NCBI GenBank assembly: GCA_023974075.1
Contig: CM043792.1
Span: 23,689,514-23,753,513 of the forward strand
Direction: 5' to 3'
DNA length: 64,000 nt
DNA from: Chaenocephalus aceratus
Lineage: Eukaryota > Chordata > Actinopteri > Perciformes > Channichthyidae
Below, piece by piece: positions 41,201 to 56,606 of the stretch (positions are counted from its first letter, which is position 1; every line of letters starts with the position of its first letter). Below the pieces are notes generated by a model. It saw only the letters and a program-made list of their open reading frames with translations. It was not told the DNA's origin and made no database searches. The position numbers and the translations under genes were made by a program.

Positions 41201-44063
41201 CAGGTCCAGAATAAGGTCAGGCAGTGTGATAAAAAATAAATGTAGCGTACATTTTCTGTTTCTGAATATCCAGTAAAGGACATGTTTCCCATGGCAGTCA
41301 GTGTCTTGCACCACTCATATTCTCCATCATTGTTTCCTGACTTGAAACAGCAGTGGAAACCCACAGTGTGCCCAATGAGCCCCAACATTCATAAAAAGGC
41401 CAACACTGGCTTATACTGTATAACCAGACAAGTGAGCAACAAATGCAGATTGCAATTTAATATCTGTGATTAAATCAGCAGCTTATGTAATTGCTCTTAG
41501 TTTCCAGCTGTTCAGACATCTGATCATTTCAGACATGTTGATTTGGAATAAATACAAATAGGTTGTTATGTATTTATCTTCATTTGCATGTCGGAAATAT
41601 AACCCGCTTCCCAAAAACTAAAGTATAACAAATATCTAATGATAACATTGATTGTTTTAATCTGAATAACAAACTCTTTGTCTCAATATTTATGAAATGT
41701 ATGAAATGTTTCTCAAGGTTTTATACTGTAAGCGTTTGACAGTTTTTGCCACTTAAGATGAGGGACTGTAAAACATCTACACTACGGTGTGTTAGTAGAG
41801 TACAGGAGTAGAATTTGGACTGGGTTTGATTCTCTAAGAGGTCAAGAGATTAACATTTCATAACATTTTAACATTTCCTGCGCTGATAAGTGATATTAAT
41901 CCTTTCTGGGGCAGACATGTGGATAATGTTATTTACACTTGACATCATTTGTCGATTTTATTCAAAGCCAGCCATTGAGTTATCGAACTTCATTTCATCA
42001 TGAAGTCATTTTTGTGAGTGTGCTTTTCACTGCATTTGCACAGGACAGTACGTTACCTAAAAAACCCACTTGCTTGCCCCACAAAAAAACGCTAACGCAC
42101 TGTTTGGGTACACTAAATCTGCTCTGATCCTGACAGTATACTGTAAACAATATCCTCTGACTTTTAAAGCAAACCAATAGCAGTAAAGTAGAAAAAAATA
42201 TTTGCACTTCATTCCACTAATTGAGAGCAATCTGCGTGACATGACCGGAGGCTGCGTCAGTGTTGGACATCTGCTCAGCCTGGAGTAACATTGCCTACTA
42301 CTTAACAGTCAGACAGATTGTGATTTGTGACTGAAGAGCAGCCTCAGGTTCACAGCCCCTCCGTGTGGCGGCCTTACATAATCATAAAGTCTGTAATCTC
42401 CAGAACAATCTGTTCCTCTGGGTTAATGACACAATGACAAATGTTTGTCTTTTAAGCTGACCTCTCTCTGACTTATTATCTTGTGGAGATATCATCAGGT
42501 TAATTCGTACCCCTGCCTGCTCTTGTCGCTGAATCTTGTGTTGATGCACCGGACGGGGCTTGACTCTAAGCAGCAATCGGCTCTGTGTGCACTTCAGCAT
42601 TAACATGTAGAGAGATTTGTCATTGTGTAAGCCGTAGTAGCAGACGTGTTGTTAGCTAGCCCTCCCAGCTGTTGCTGAGGGTAATGCCTCTGACTGGCAG
42701 GCTAATGTTGGGAGACGCAGTTGAAATGTATGCTACTGTACCTAGAAGAGCTAATGCTAAAACAGATGACTGTCATCACTGATACTGAGAAAGTGACAGA
42801 GTTTGAGAGGGAACATATTTTGAGTAAAGCAAAGACCAATTGTAGGTGAAATAAGAGGAGAAATAGCTTATGAACCACACTGATGCCTAGTAACTGTATC
42901 AGCTATTACAAAGGTATACAATCAAAGCACCTGGAGAAGCAAGAAACAAGGGATTTGCCATGTTTCAGCAAAACACCTGTCAATGTGTCAAAGTGATGCA
43001 GAAACATGCAGCAACTCTTTTCATCTGAGTCAGAGCGATGCTCCAGCTTTCTCTTTCCTCTCACTCTCTGTTTATACAAGTTGACCGTTGGCAGGTTGTT
43101 GACAAGTCCTGTGCATCAGGCAGTAAACCAGCCAGCCCTCTTTGTTATTCTGCACAAACAAGTAGAACATCAACAAAACAAGCTGCTCTGGGTTTTCAGG
43201 CATGCAGAGACTAATTGTGCACTTATATTCAAGCGATCCAGAGACAATTCATTTTGATGGTAAAAGCAGTGAGACAACAGAGCCTAGATTATGATTTCAA
43301 ACACAAGAAACAATGGATTGTGAACTAGTGCTAATGTAATAGCATTGCTGTTATGAAAAGGTCAACTTTTTCTGAGGCTAGAAAAACCTTCCTGTTTTCA
43401 GCTTTTGACAATACAATTTTAAAATGAGTGGGTTTTTCAGTTGTTTATTTAGCTTAAGAAGTAAGATCCTCATTTAAAATTCTAAATCACCATCTGGAGA
43501 TACATTGTTATGCTGGGAAACACTAACAAATAAACACTATCAGTTGGTACCGGTTAAAGTATATGTATAAATTACATTTACATCATAAATGTAAATGTAA
43601 AAAAACCTGGTCTGGTTGTTTCTGTACTCTCTGTAGTGGAGAGTTGTACAGAAAATTGTTATACTGTGTCCACCCCAACTTCACTGTCCTTACAGTAACA
43701 CACAGCAGGTATTACTGTAGCTCAGGCACTAATAATTCATTTTTTGGAGAACAGCTATGCGCAAAACACAGACAGATTCTCAGACTGGCTCTGCGTGGTA
43801 ATCTCACTGACAAACTGCAGCTGGATTACAGATGACCCCATTTGGTTAAAAATTGATGGTTAACTACTGAATAGAAACAGTTGATTTTGTTGTTTTTCTG
43901 GAGGCCATTTATTACTCAATTATACCTTCTGTGATGATGAAATGGATCTTTGTCCAATGACTCATGAATGAGTCGTGTTTATGTTCATAAAGTGATGAAC
44001 ATTGTTGTGATTTAAGGGGATAATGCCTAATCTAATCTTATTTTGACAGTGGATATGAAATTA
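41201..44063. other. Intron 3, nothing recognised
   Basis: Non-coding sequence. Open frames here are short and without family resemblance. Confidence 0.45.
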
Positions 44064-44067
44064 TTAA

Positions 44068-44485
44068 AGAGGCCCTATTATTTGTTTAGGTCTTCCCTTT
44101 CCTATAGTGTGTTATATACATTAGCTGTTTGTGCATGTGAATGGTCTGCAGAGGTTCCGTCCTCAAATGCCTTGATTGGACTCTTTTGTGTACCTCCGTA
44201 ATGACGTCCCTATGTTACACTTGTACTCCTATTGGCAAGCGCGCCGACACATGGTACGTGATAAGATAAGGGGTGGGACATCTCTAAGCAGTTGACCAAT
44301 CACAACAGAGCCGGCCAGTTGACCAATCAGAGCAGACTTGGCTCTGGTTTCAGAAAGAGGGTGAAAGAGGTAGAGGCAGTATAAGAATAATTAAGTACTT
44401 TTTGAACATGAGAGCATATACACATGTCACAGTAGAGGCACAAAATACAAATATGAACCTGAAAATGATCATAATATGGCCACTT
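44068..44485 (+). mobile_element. MITE of the TTAAAGAGGCC family
   Basis: Starts TTAA + AGAGGCCCTATTAT (44064-44081) and ends CATAATATGGCCACTT (44470-44485), an imperfect inverted terminus. The interior carries two near-repeats GTTGACCAATCA and the end segment ACAAATATGAACCTGAAAAT. This is a common non-coding teleost element; a second, inverted copy is at 13200-13434. TTAA target use suggests piggyBac or Kolobok. Confidence 0.8.
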
Positions 44486-50340
<5,855 letters not shown>

Positions 50341-50438
50341 GCTCTTGGTAGTGATGCTCCGATCGCCAATTTCGGGGCCGATCGCCGGAATCGGTATCGG
50401 CCGATACCGATCGGCGATCCGATCGAGTGGGCGGGGCC

Positions 50439-50473
50439 TAAATGGAAGATTTAAACTTTAAATCTTCCATTTA
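50439..50473. repeat. Perfect 17-bp hairpin with 1-base loop
   Basis: TAAATGGAAGATTTAAA, then C, then the exact reverse complement. Confidence 0.95.
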
Positions 50474-50727
50474 AAGTGATGTTTAAAACTCAGTTAATGG
50501 GGCTCATTCACTGGAGCTTCCACAAACAACAATCAACTTAATTATTACATTGAAATGATGTTCATTATTCAAGTTTACATTCACTTTGGATAATAACACG
50601 GGAGAAATGAGCGGAAGCGCTCTCTTTTCCTCTCCCCCTCTCTCTCCTGACAGCCTGTCAGTATCTCATGCAGCTCACTGATCCAGTAATGAGTGACCCG
50701 ACAGTGAAGAATAAATATATTTATAAC

Positions 50728-50937
50728 TAGTTTAGCTTGTTCCAGAGGTAGATAAAATAGCTAAGTGTGTTAGGTCTAACTCTTGTGTGTTTCGCTCCGC
50801 TTACAGGTCCGGCAGCGGAGCTGCAGGATTTCTGCTTCACACACACGTTGCATACCGCTATTTTACTGTCTTTTTCGGACACCTTAAAATAATGCCAGAC
50901 CGGTGAAGCCATTTTGGCGAGTTTGTTTTGCCGCACA
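50728..50937 (-). pseudogene. BED zinc-finger relic of a hAT transposase
   Basis: A 69-codon minus-strand frame begins MRQNKLAKMASPVWHYFKVS and continues EKDSKIAVCNVCVKQKSC. The VWxYF aromatic motif followed by the C-x2-C pair is the start of the BED DNA-binding finger of ZBED/hAT transposases. The second half of the finger (the His/Cys ligands) and the whole catalytic domain are absent, so the frame runs into unrelated sequence. It lies in a hAT bounded by a perfect target duplication, which supports its origin. It is not a host gene. Confidence 0.8.
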
Positions 50938-51079
50938 CAGAGAAAAGCGTCATGTATTTTACGTCATGCGATCGGCTCTCGCGATCGGCATGTTTAGAGA
51001 GCACCGATCGATCGGTAGAAAGTGAGTATCGGCCGATCTCGATTGGTGACCGATCGATCGGAGCACCCCTAGCTCTTGG

Positions 51080-52061
51080 GATAGCAATGTTGGTCAAACC
51101 ACCAAATTGTTCGGTGCCCATTACATGTATTGCCACGAATTTACCCATACAGTACACATAAGCAAAATTAACCCTCTTAACTTTGGTGATTCCCTGACTT
51201 TTCTTCTAGCGCCATCACCAGGTTGACATTTCCCATCAGGGTGAAATATAGTCATGTTGGTGATCACCTGAAATGTTACGTAGCACCATCATTGGGTCAA
51301 CACTTTAAATTGTCCAACACTTTAATGATTTATGACCAATTATCTAAGAAACTCCATAACAAGACACTTCAGGGCCTCTTGGGACTTTTTTGCCTGAATG
51401 CATCGTCTTGCAGTAGTTGCCTTTTACATCCATGTCATCATCAATTGTCATCACTAAAGTGTCTTATCATTGCAGATATTGTATTCATTTGTCATAATTA
51501 GCTAAAGTATTCTTGAGTTATAGCAAAACATGTTTTGTGAGGCCATAGTGACCTTGACTTTTGTATACCAAATTCTTGTTGGATAATTATTGAGTCCAAA
51601 TGGTCCTTCATGACATTTTTTACGAAATTCTCTCAAGGTACTCCTGAAATGTAGCCTTTTCCAAAAAGCTTAACAGCAAGGTTATAAGGAAACAAAAACC
51701 CTTGTATTATTTCCGGATAAAAGTGTTTATAAATCAGCTTTTGTCTGCTAATGCCGAGTGTTTTAGCCATTGTTTTGGTATTGACCTCAGTGTTCATTCC
51801 CACATCACATCCACCTCCGAATCGCCCCACAGTCAAACATTCAATCTCTCAGCCCACAGATTGCCCACTTTGCTGTCAATTAAAAAAAACAACAACATGT
51901 GCTTACATGCAGAACACATGCTGTGTGTATTCCATTTTCTGTGCTTCAGTTCTGTGACACACACATTTACTCAGCAGGAGTAACTGTGAGTGCAACCATT
52001 GGGTTTCTCTTTTCCTCCCCTCAGCCTACAATATGTGAGTCACTTCATAATGACGTTGGTA
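51080..52061. other. Intron 2, holding a probable old interspersed repeat (51180-51665)
   Basis: The part 51180-51665 contains TTTGGTGATTCCCTGACTTT, AGCGCCATCACCAGGTTGA, and later GAGTCCAAATGGTCCTTCAT with CTCTCAAGGTACTCCTGAAA. These resemble phrases of a repeat scattered through teleost genomes. No terminal structure or coding frame is visible. Confidence 0.45.
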
Positions 52062-52086
52062 GTTCTCATTCATAACACTCCGTTCG

Positions 52087-52254
52087 ATGTCTCACTATGG
52101 GATGCGCCTCATCGCGGAGCAAACAGAAGCATCAATCTCATTACGCCAATACTGATTGGCTGGTGATCTTGACATCAGCGTCAGGGGAAATCACCCCCTA
52201 TAAGTAGCTTGCGCCACAACGCATGCGTCATTCAAACACCTCTTCTCGCTTCAG
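52087..52254 (+). repeat. DIRS left inverted terminal repeat
   Basis: From ATGTCTCACTATGGGATGCG to CTCTTCTCGCTTCA, this is matched in reverse by 56020-56194 with only a few substitutions and one 5-base difference (AATAA). It includes CACCCCCTATAAGTAGCTTG, whose TATAA could serve as a promoter. Confidence 0.93.
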
Positions 52255-52435
52255 AGCACATCTCACAGTAGCCGGGCAAGCTTCACTGTCCACAGACTGA
52301 ACCCAAAATACCATTTCGGTCGACGGGCGCTAGCCGGCTACTCCTTCTGCTTCGCCGGAAGACGGTAGTACTAACGCCGTTAGTACTTGAAAAATCGAAC
52401 CCCTCTCCGTGTCGGTCTGGGGCTCATTATCAGCG

Positions 52436-53786
52436 ATGGCCTCAGAACCGGAATCCCGCGCCCTGACAGGCCGGGACCCGGTGACGATGAGACACGCGGG
52501 AACGGATTCCCGCGCTTTACCAAGCTGGGGCTCCCGGTTAGACCTCACCATGGTCTCACCCGCGGAGTATGTCCTCGAGTTGGACTATGAGGAGGGGGAG
52601 GAGGGGGGCGCCCTGGCGTTCCTCCTGTCCGAGTCAGATGAACAAGAAGAGGACACCTTCATGTCATCGGCCCAGGCTGCAAAGCCTGGAGCGAGGGCTA
52701 CTCTCCCGGGCGACAGCACACCAGCTTCGCCCGGTCTGAGCATGGACCTGCAGGCCGTGTGCAAACGTGCTGCGGTCAGACTCAATGTTCCGTGGCCTGA
52801 AATGGCCAAGGAGACCTCCAGGTCCCGCTACGAGGGGAAGAATCTTCCCCAAACAGCGGGCAAAGGGAGGCAACTCCTCCCGGTTTTTCCGGAAATGTTG
52901 GATGAAGTGTCGGTCTCGTGGAGAGACCGGCCTTTCAGCAACAAGGTCCCAATCCAGGGTGCCTCCTCCCTGGACTGCGATAGAATGGAGAGGCTCGGCC
53001 TTCTCCGCATACCGCCCATGGAACCGCTGGTGGCGGCCCACCTTCTACCGAAGGTGGGCCTCACCGAGCAGGAACCCCACGCTGCCAGCAAAGGCGGACC
53101 GCTTTCAGTCCACAATGACTGAAAAGTCCTATAAAGCTGCAGCGCTGTCCGCCAGGGCCCTGAACATGTCCTCGCTGCTAACCGCCTACCAAGCGGAGCT
53201 CTGCGAGGACCTGTTGGGTAGCCCGGGAGCAGCCACTCTGGACGAGATGGCAGCGGTCACGGACATTTGCCTCCGTGTCCAGCGCTGCGCCGTCCAGGCC
53301 ACGGGCAAAGTAATGGGGATCATGGTGGTGCAGGAAAGAGCGAGATGGCTCAACCTCACCAACCTCCCTGACCGAGAAAGGGAAGATGTGCTGGATATGC
53401 CCATCGTTCCCAAGGGAATTTTCGGCTCCGCTGTCGCCTCCATGCAAAGGAGGTGTGAGACGAAGAAGAAGGAGGACGAGGCACTCCACCTCTGCCTCCC
53501 TCGAAGGGTCCAGCCGCTGCCCTCGCAGCAGCAGTCCTTCACCCAAGCGAACTCTGCCCGGTTCAAAGCACCGGTCAAGCAGAGGTCGCAGCCCACCCCG
53601 AGTCCCCAGCCCAGGCTGGAGACAAGGGCAAGTAAGTTGGCCGAGAAAATCTCCGGTTCCGGCTGCAGCTCAGGCTCAGCCAACCCAGAATTTCGGCCAG
53701 CAGTCGAGGAAGAAGAAGCGAGCAGCGTGACAGCCCCTCCTTCTCCCCTCCGTGAATGTGTTCCCGCCGCCTCGAGAGATGCCTAA
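52436..53786 (+). pseudogene. DIRS ORF1 (Gag-like), one frameshift
   Basis: The first ATG (52436, GCGATGG context) opens MASEPESRALTGRD. The frame reads an acidic N-terminal third (EEGEEGGALAF, SESDEQEED) and a middle with VSWRDRPFSNKVPIQG and LRIPPMEPLVAAHLLPKVGL. It is then lost at the C-run 53075-53078, where one extra C shifts it. The protein continues in the next frame (PAKADRFQSTMTEKSYKAAA, ALNMSSLLTAYQAELCEDLL, MQRRCETKKKEDEALHL) to a stop at 53786. This is the usual layout of fish DIRS ORF1, thought to be a structural nucleocapsid protein. I see no zinc knuckle. The conclusion of a single 1-base lesion is inference from frame continuity. Confidence 0.85.
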
Positions 53787-54119
53787 ACACCATCCTCAAG
53801 TCCGCACAAACACATGTCACATGCTGATTGATTCCTCTGTCATAAAACATTTGCCGCTGACGCATCCAGGCTTCAGGCCGAGGGCGCAGCTCAAAAAAAT
53901 GAAAAGAAAATCAATAAACCAATAAACAAATAAAGAGTATTGGTTATTATGTAATGCGTAGTGGCACTACACCCGACTTTTCTAGTGCGGGACGCGCCTA
54001 CGGGTGCTATCCTTTCACGGAAGGTGGTCACCACGGACCCATGTCAGACAGGCTGATAGGGTATCTACGAAGGTCGCCCGGTGAGAGGTCCCTAGAGCAG
54101 AGACCTCCAGCGGGCGCAC
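53787..54119 (+). other. Deletion junction zone where DIRS reverse transcriptase should be
   Basis: Only about 330 bp separate ORF1 from the RNase H remnant, where an intact element has more than a kilobase of RT. An AT-rich patch with AATAAACCAATAAACAAATA lies at 53910-53935. No RT motif is readable in any frame. Confidence 0.7.
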
Positions 54120-54356
54120 GTAAATTACCCGGAGCTTTTAGCGGTGTTCACCACCCTAAAACGCTTCCTGCCTTCTCTCAGAGGACACCATGTCCTCGTG
54201 AGGACAGACAACACGATATCGTGTATGAACCGCCAAGGGAGGTTGCGTTGTCTCCAGTCACACACACTGGCACACAAACTGATCCCTTGGAGCGGCAGAC
54301 GTCTCCTCTCTCTGAGAGCGACACAAGTACCGGGTGTTATGCACCTAGGGACATAA
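54120..54356 (+). pseudogene. DIRS RNase H fragment
   Basis: The frame NYPELLAVFTTLKRFLPSL, RGHHVLVRTDNTISCMNRQG, LAHKLIPWSGRRLLSLRATQ and VPGVMHLG matches the RNase H part of DIRS ORF2. It has the conserved Glu (ELLAV) and the second Asp (RTDNT). The upstream RT palm and the first RNase H Asp are gone. The frame ends at a stop at about 54356, so the region that follows RNase H in intact elements is also missing or replaced. RNase H normally degrades the RNA strand during cDNA synthesis. This copy cannot supply that function. Confidence 0.8.
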
Positions 54357-54752
54357 CTACTGTCCAGAGGTGCACCACTCTATGCAGACTGGACTCCACA
54401 TCCAAGGATCGTGAGTCCGCTGTGGGTGCGTTACGGCAGAGCCGCGTCAAATCTGTTCGCATAAAGAAAAAATGCTCAATGACAGCTGTTCTCTTTAATG
54501 CACGATTTAAACGCACTGTTAGGCGGGGGCGCACTCGTACACGATTGACCTTCGGGTCCTCTGTACGCGTTCCCACCCCTGGCTCTGTTACCCCCAACTC
54601 TGGCCAGAGTGAAGGAGCAACGCCACACAATTACTCTGATGTTTCCGCCCTAGCCCGCAACGTACGGGCTGGCGGCGATATATCAGCTGTTGTGCGGGCA
54701 GCCATGGCAGCCCCCACCACACAGGGACAGATTGTCTCAGGCGGGGGGGGCG
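54357..54752 (+). other. Unassigned DIRS interior between RNase H and recombinase
   Basis: An open frame crosses this stretch (arginine- and serine-rich, e.g. RFKRTVRRGRTRTRLTFGSS), but I do not recognise it as the usual post-RNase H or methyltransferase-like region. It may be foreign or frame-shifted. Confidence 0.4.
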
Positions 54753-55080
54753 ATCCTTCACCCACGCCCAGAGCGCGGGGCACTATGGGCCTGACCCGTG
54801 AGTGGTACAATCTGAATACAGTGGGACTCCCTCAGAAGGTGATAAACACTATTCAGAGTGCGAGAGCTTCCTCCACCAGGTCTCTTTACGACTGTAAGTG
54901 GAGGGTGTTTGAGGAGTGGTGCCTTCAAGAAGGACACATCTCTTTTCAATGTCCTGTCGAGGTGATTTTATCATTCCTACAGGACTTGATCGATAAACAC
55001 AGAGCTTTCTCCACGATCAAGGTGTACCTGGCTGCTATTGCTGCATGCCATGTGGGCTTTGAGGGACGGCTAGCCAACAT
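54753..55080 (+). pseudogene. DIRS tyrosine recombinase, N-terminal part
   Basis: Reads TREWYNLNTVGLPQKVINTI, QSARASSTRSLYDCKWRVFE, CPVEVILSFLQDLIDKHRAF and STIKVYLAAIAACHVGFEGR. This is the core-binding, SAM-like half of the recombinase that grips the circular DNA intermediate. The frame runs into a stop at 55102 after a shift near 55077-55080. The protein resumes in the neighbouring frame as VCRFMKGARRLL. It normally forms one polypeptide of roughly 350-400 residues with the next feature. Confidence 0.85.
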
Positions 55081-55866
55081 CCTTTGGTTTGCCGTTTTAT
55101 GAAGGGAGCTCGCAGGCTCCTCCCTGTCTCCAGGTCGCTGGTGCCCTTATGGGACCTGGCAGTGGTTTTAAATGGGCTCAGAATGACCCCATTTGAACCC
55201 CTGGAAGGAGCTGACATGAAACATCTGTCACTCAAGACAGTGCTGTTACTGGCCCTGGCATCTGCCAAGCAGGTCAGCGATATCCATGCACTGTCTGTAC
55301 ATCCCTCATGCACTCAGTTCGCCCCAGGGCAAACGAGAGTGTTGTTGAAGCCCAACCCTGCCTTTACACCAAGGGTGGTTGCTTCGTGTACCCCAATTGA
55401 CATTGAGGCATTTCCTCCGCCGCTGGTTTCCTCCGGGGAGCAGCAGCAGGATCTGTTGTGTCCAGTCCGGGCTTTACACACATATATGGACAGATCAAAA
55501 GAGCTTCGTCTTAATGACCAACTCTTCGTGTCCTGGGCTAACCCTCACAAGGGTAAGCCTGTTACTAAGCAACGGCTCTCCCACTGGATTGTGGAGGCAA
55601 TTGCTTTGGCCTATACGAGTCAGAATTTGCAAGCACCTTCGGGTCTGCGGGCTCACTCGACTCGGGGCCTGGCTACATCCTGGGCTTTGTTCAAGGGTGT
55701 TTCCATCCAAGACATCTGTGCACATCTCTGTAAAAGCGGACAAAATTCAGCGGCGAGGACCAGCTCGCCGCTGAATTTTGTCCGCTTTTACAGGCTAGAC
55801 GTCTCCGCTCCAAGCGTGGCCCGAGCAGTGCTGGGCACCTGGTTGAGTCGGAGTCCTACCTGTTAA
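55081..55866 (+). pseudogene. DIRS tyrosine recombinase, catalytic part
   Basis: Reads VCRFMKGARRLLPVSRSLVP, LKTVLLLALASAKQVSDIHA, LSVHPSCTQFAPGQTRVLLK, DQLFVSWANPHKGKPVTKQR, LRAHSTRGLATSWALFKGVS and FVRFYRLDVSAPSVARAVLG. The H-x-x-R box (HSTR) and the nucleophile Tyr (RFYRL) are present. The box I Arg, normally in an AKR-V motif, is Gln here (codon CAG at 55270-55272), consistent with a CpG transition. An inserted inverted repeat (55728-55793) replaces the usual residues between HxxR and Tyr. Together with the frameshift upstream this copy is very likely inactive. Confidence 0.88.
55728..55793. repeat. Perfect 30-bp hairpin inside the recombinase gene
   Basis: The left arm 55728-55757 (CTGTAAAAGCGGACAAAATT and on) is the exact reverse complement of 55764-55793, with a 6-base loop GACCAG. 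The right arm encodes SPLNFVRFY, the native Tyr segment, so the left arm is the inverted duplicate. Confidence 0.97.
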
Positions 55867-55920
55867 AGTTCTGATCGGTTGTTTGAGATAAGCTCGTCTG
55901 GCAATACGGGAGCTACAATA

Positions 55921-56000
55921 TCCCATAGTGAGACATCGAACGGAGTGTTATGAATGAGAACTATAGGTTACTTACGTAACCCCAGTCTCAGAGTAACATG
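55921..56000 (+). repeat. DIRS internal complementary region
   Basis: 55921-55962 is the exact reverse complement of the left end 52061-52102 (42 bases). It runs directly into TATAGGTTACTTACGTAACC, the reverse complement of the right end (56200-56240, one short mismatch patch). This joined copy of both ends is the template by which DIRS elements complete a circular cDNA. Confidence 0.95.
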
Positions 56001-56019
56001 ACGGCCCTCCTTGCTATGG

Positions 56020-56194
56020 TGAAGTGAGAAGAGGTGCTTATTTTGAATGACGCATGCGTTGTGGCGCAAGCTACTTATAGGGGGTGATTTCCCCTGATGC
56101 TGACGTCAACATCACCAGCCAATCAGGATTGGCGTAATGAGATTGATGCCTCTGTTTGCTCCGCGATGAGGCGCATCCCATAGTGAGACATCTC
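56020..56194 (-). repeat. DIRS right inverted terminal repeat
   Basis: Inverted copy of 52087-52254. Outside it lies the right extension TTACTCTGAGGCCTGGGGTT to the element end. Confidence 0.93.
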
Positions 56195-56241
56195 ACTTCA
56201 TGTTACTCTGAGGCCTGGGGTTACGTAAGTAACCTATAGTT

Positions 56242-56562
56242 CTTCCTCTCCCTCCATCCATCAACACTCCTCACACCCTCAGCAGCCACACACCCTCAGC
56301 AGCCACACACCCACTCGTTCATTGCCTGTGTTTCGTACTGATCTCAGACCAGCTTGAGTGTCTGCTGGTGCGGCAGTCCGGAGCTGAGCAAACTGACCCG
56401 ACAGTGATCTCAGTTCAGAGGTGAAGAAGGCCATTAAGAAGTATATAGTGAAAGGAATACATATGTGTGTGTGTCAGGCTTACTCAGACTTAAACAAGAC
56501 AGAGACAGTGCTCTCTGTGGCTATAATCCCTGTCGTAAAATGTTAAGCGCATGCAATTACTG
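56242..56562. other. Intron 2 with a short tandem CCACACACCCTCAGCAG repeat
   Basis: About two and a half tandem copies of a 17-base unit lie at 56270-56312. The rest is unremarkable. Confidence 0.6.
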
Positions 56563-56606
56563 ACACACACACACACACACACACACACCACACACACACA
56601 CACACC
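56563..56606. repeat. (CA)n microsatellite
   Basis: About 44 bases with one CCA interruption. Confidence 0.97.

Larger units (their letters stand above)
50349..51071 (-). mobile_element. hAT (ZBED-type) transposon, internally deleted
   Basis: The ends TAGTGATGCTCCGATCG (50349-50365) and CGATCGGAGCACCCCTA (51055-51071) are inverted repeats with two mismatches. The exact 8-bp duplication GCTCTTGG lies at 50341-50348 and 51072-51079. Subterminal regions are full of CGATCGG palindromes. The interior keeps a BED zinc-finger relic on the minus strand and a 17-bp-arm hairpin at 50439-50473. It is 723 bp and non-autonomous. Confidence 0.95.
52062..56241 (+). mobile_element. DIRS-type (tyrosine recombinase) retrotransposon, defective
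   Basis: Bounded by GTT at both ends (52062-52064 and 56239-56241) with no target duplication, as expected of DIRS elements. These integrate through a tyrosine recombinase instead of a DDE integrase. It has inverted terminal repeats of about 170 bp, an internal complementary region near the right end, an ORF1, an RNase H remnant and a tyrosine recombinase. It is 4.18 kb; intact fish DIRS elements are longer (roughly 5-6 kb) because of the reverse transcriptase that is missing here. Codon use and GC content (about 55%) differ sharply from the surrounding intron. Confidence 0.93.

Noticed and set aside
52767..53041. Extra open frames on both strands within the DIRS ORF1
   Set aside because: Shadows of the GC-rich coding sequence; only the frame that continues across the C-run at 53075-53078 has family resemblance.
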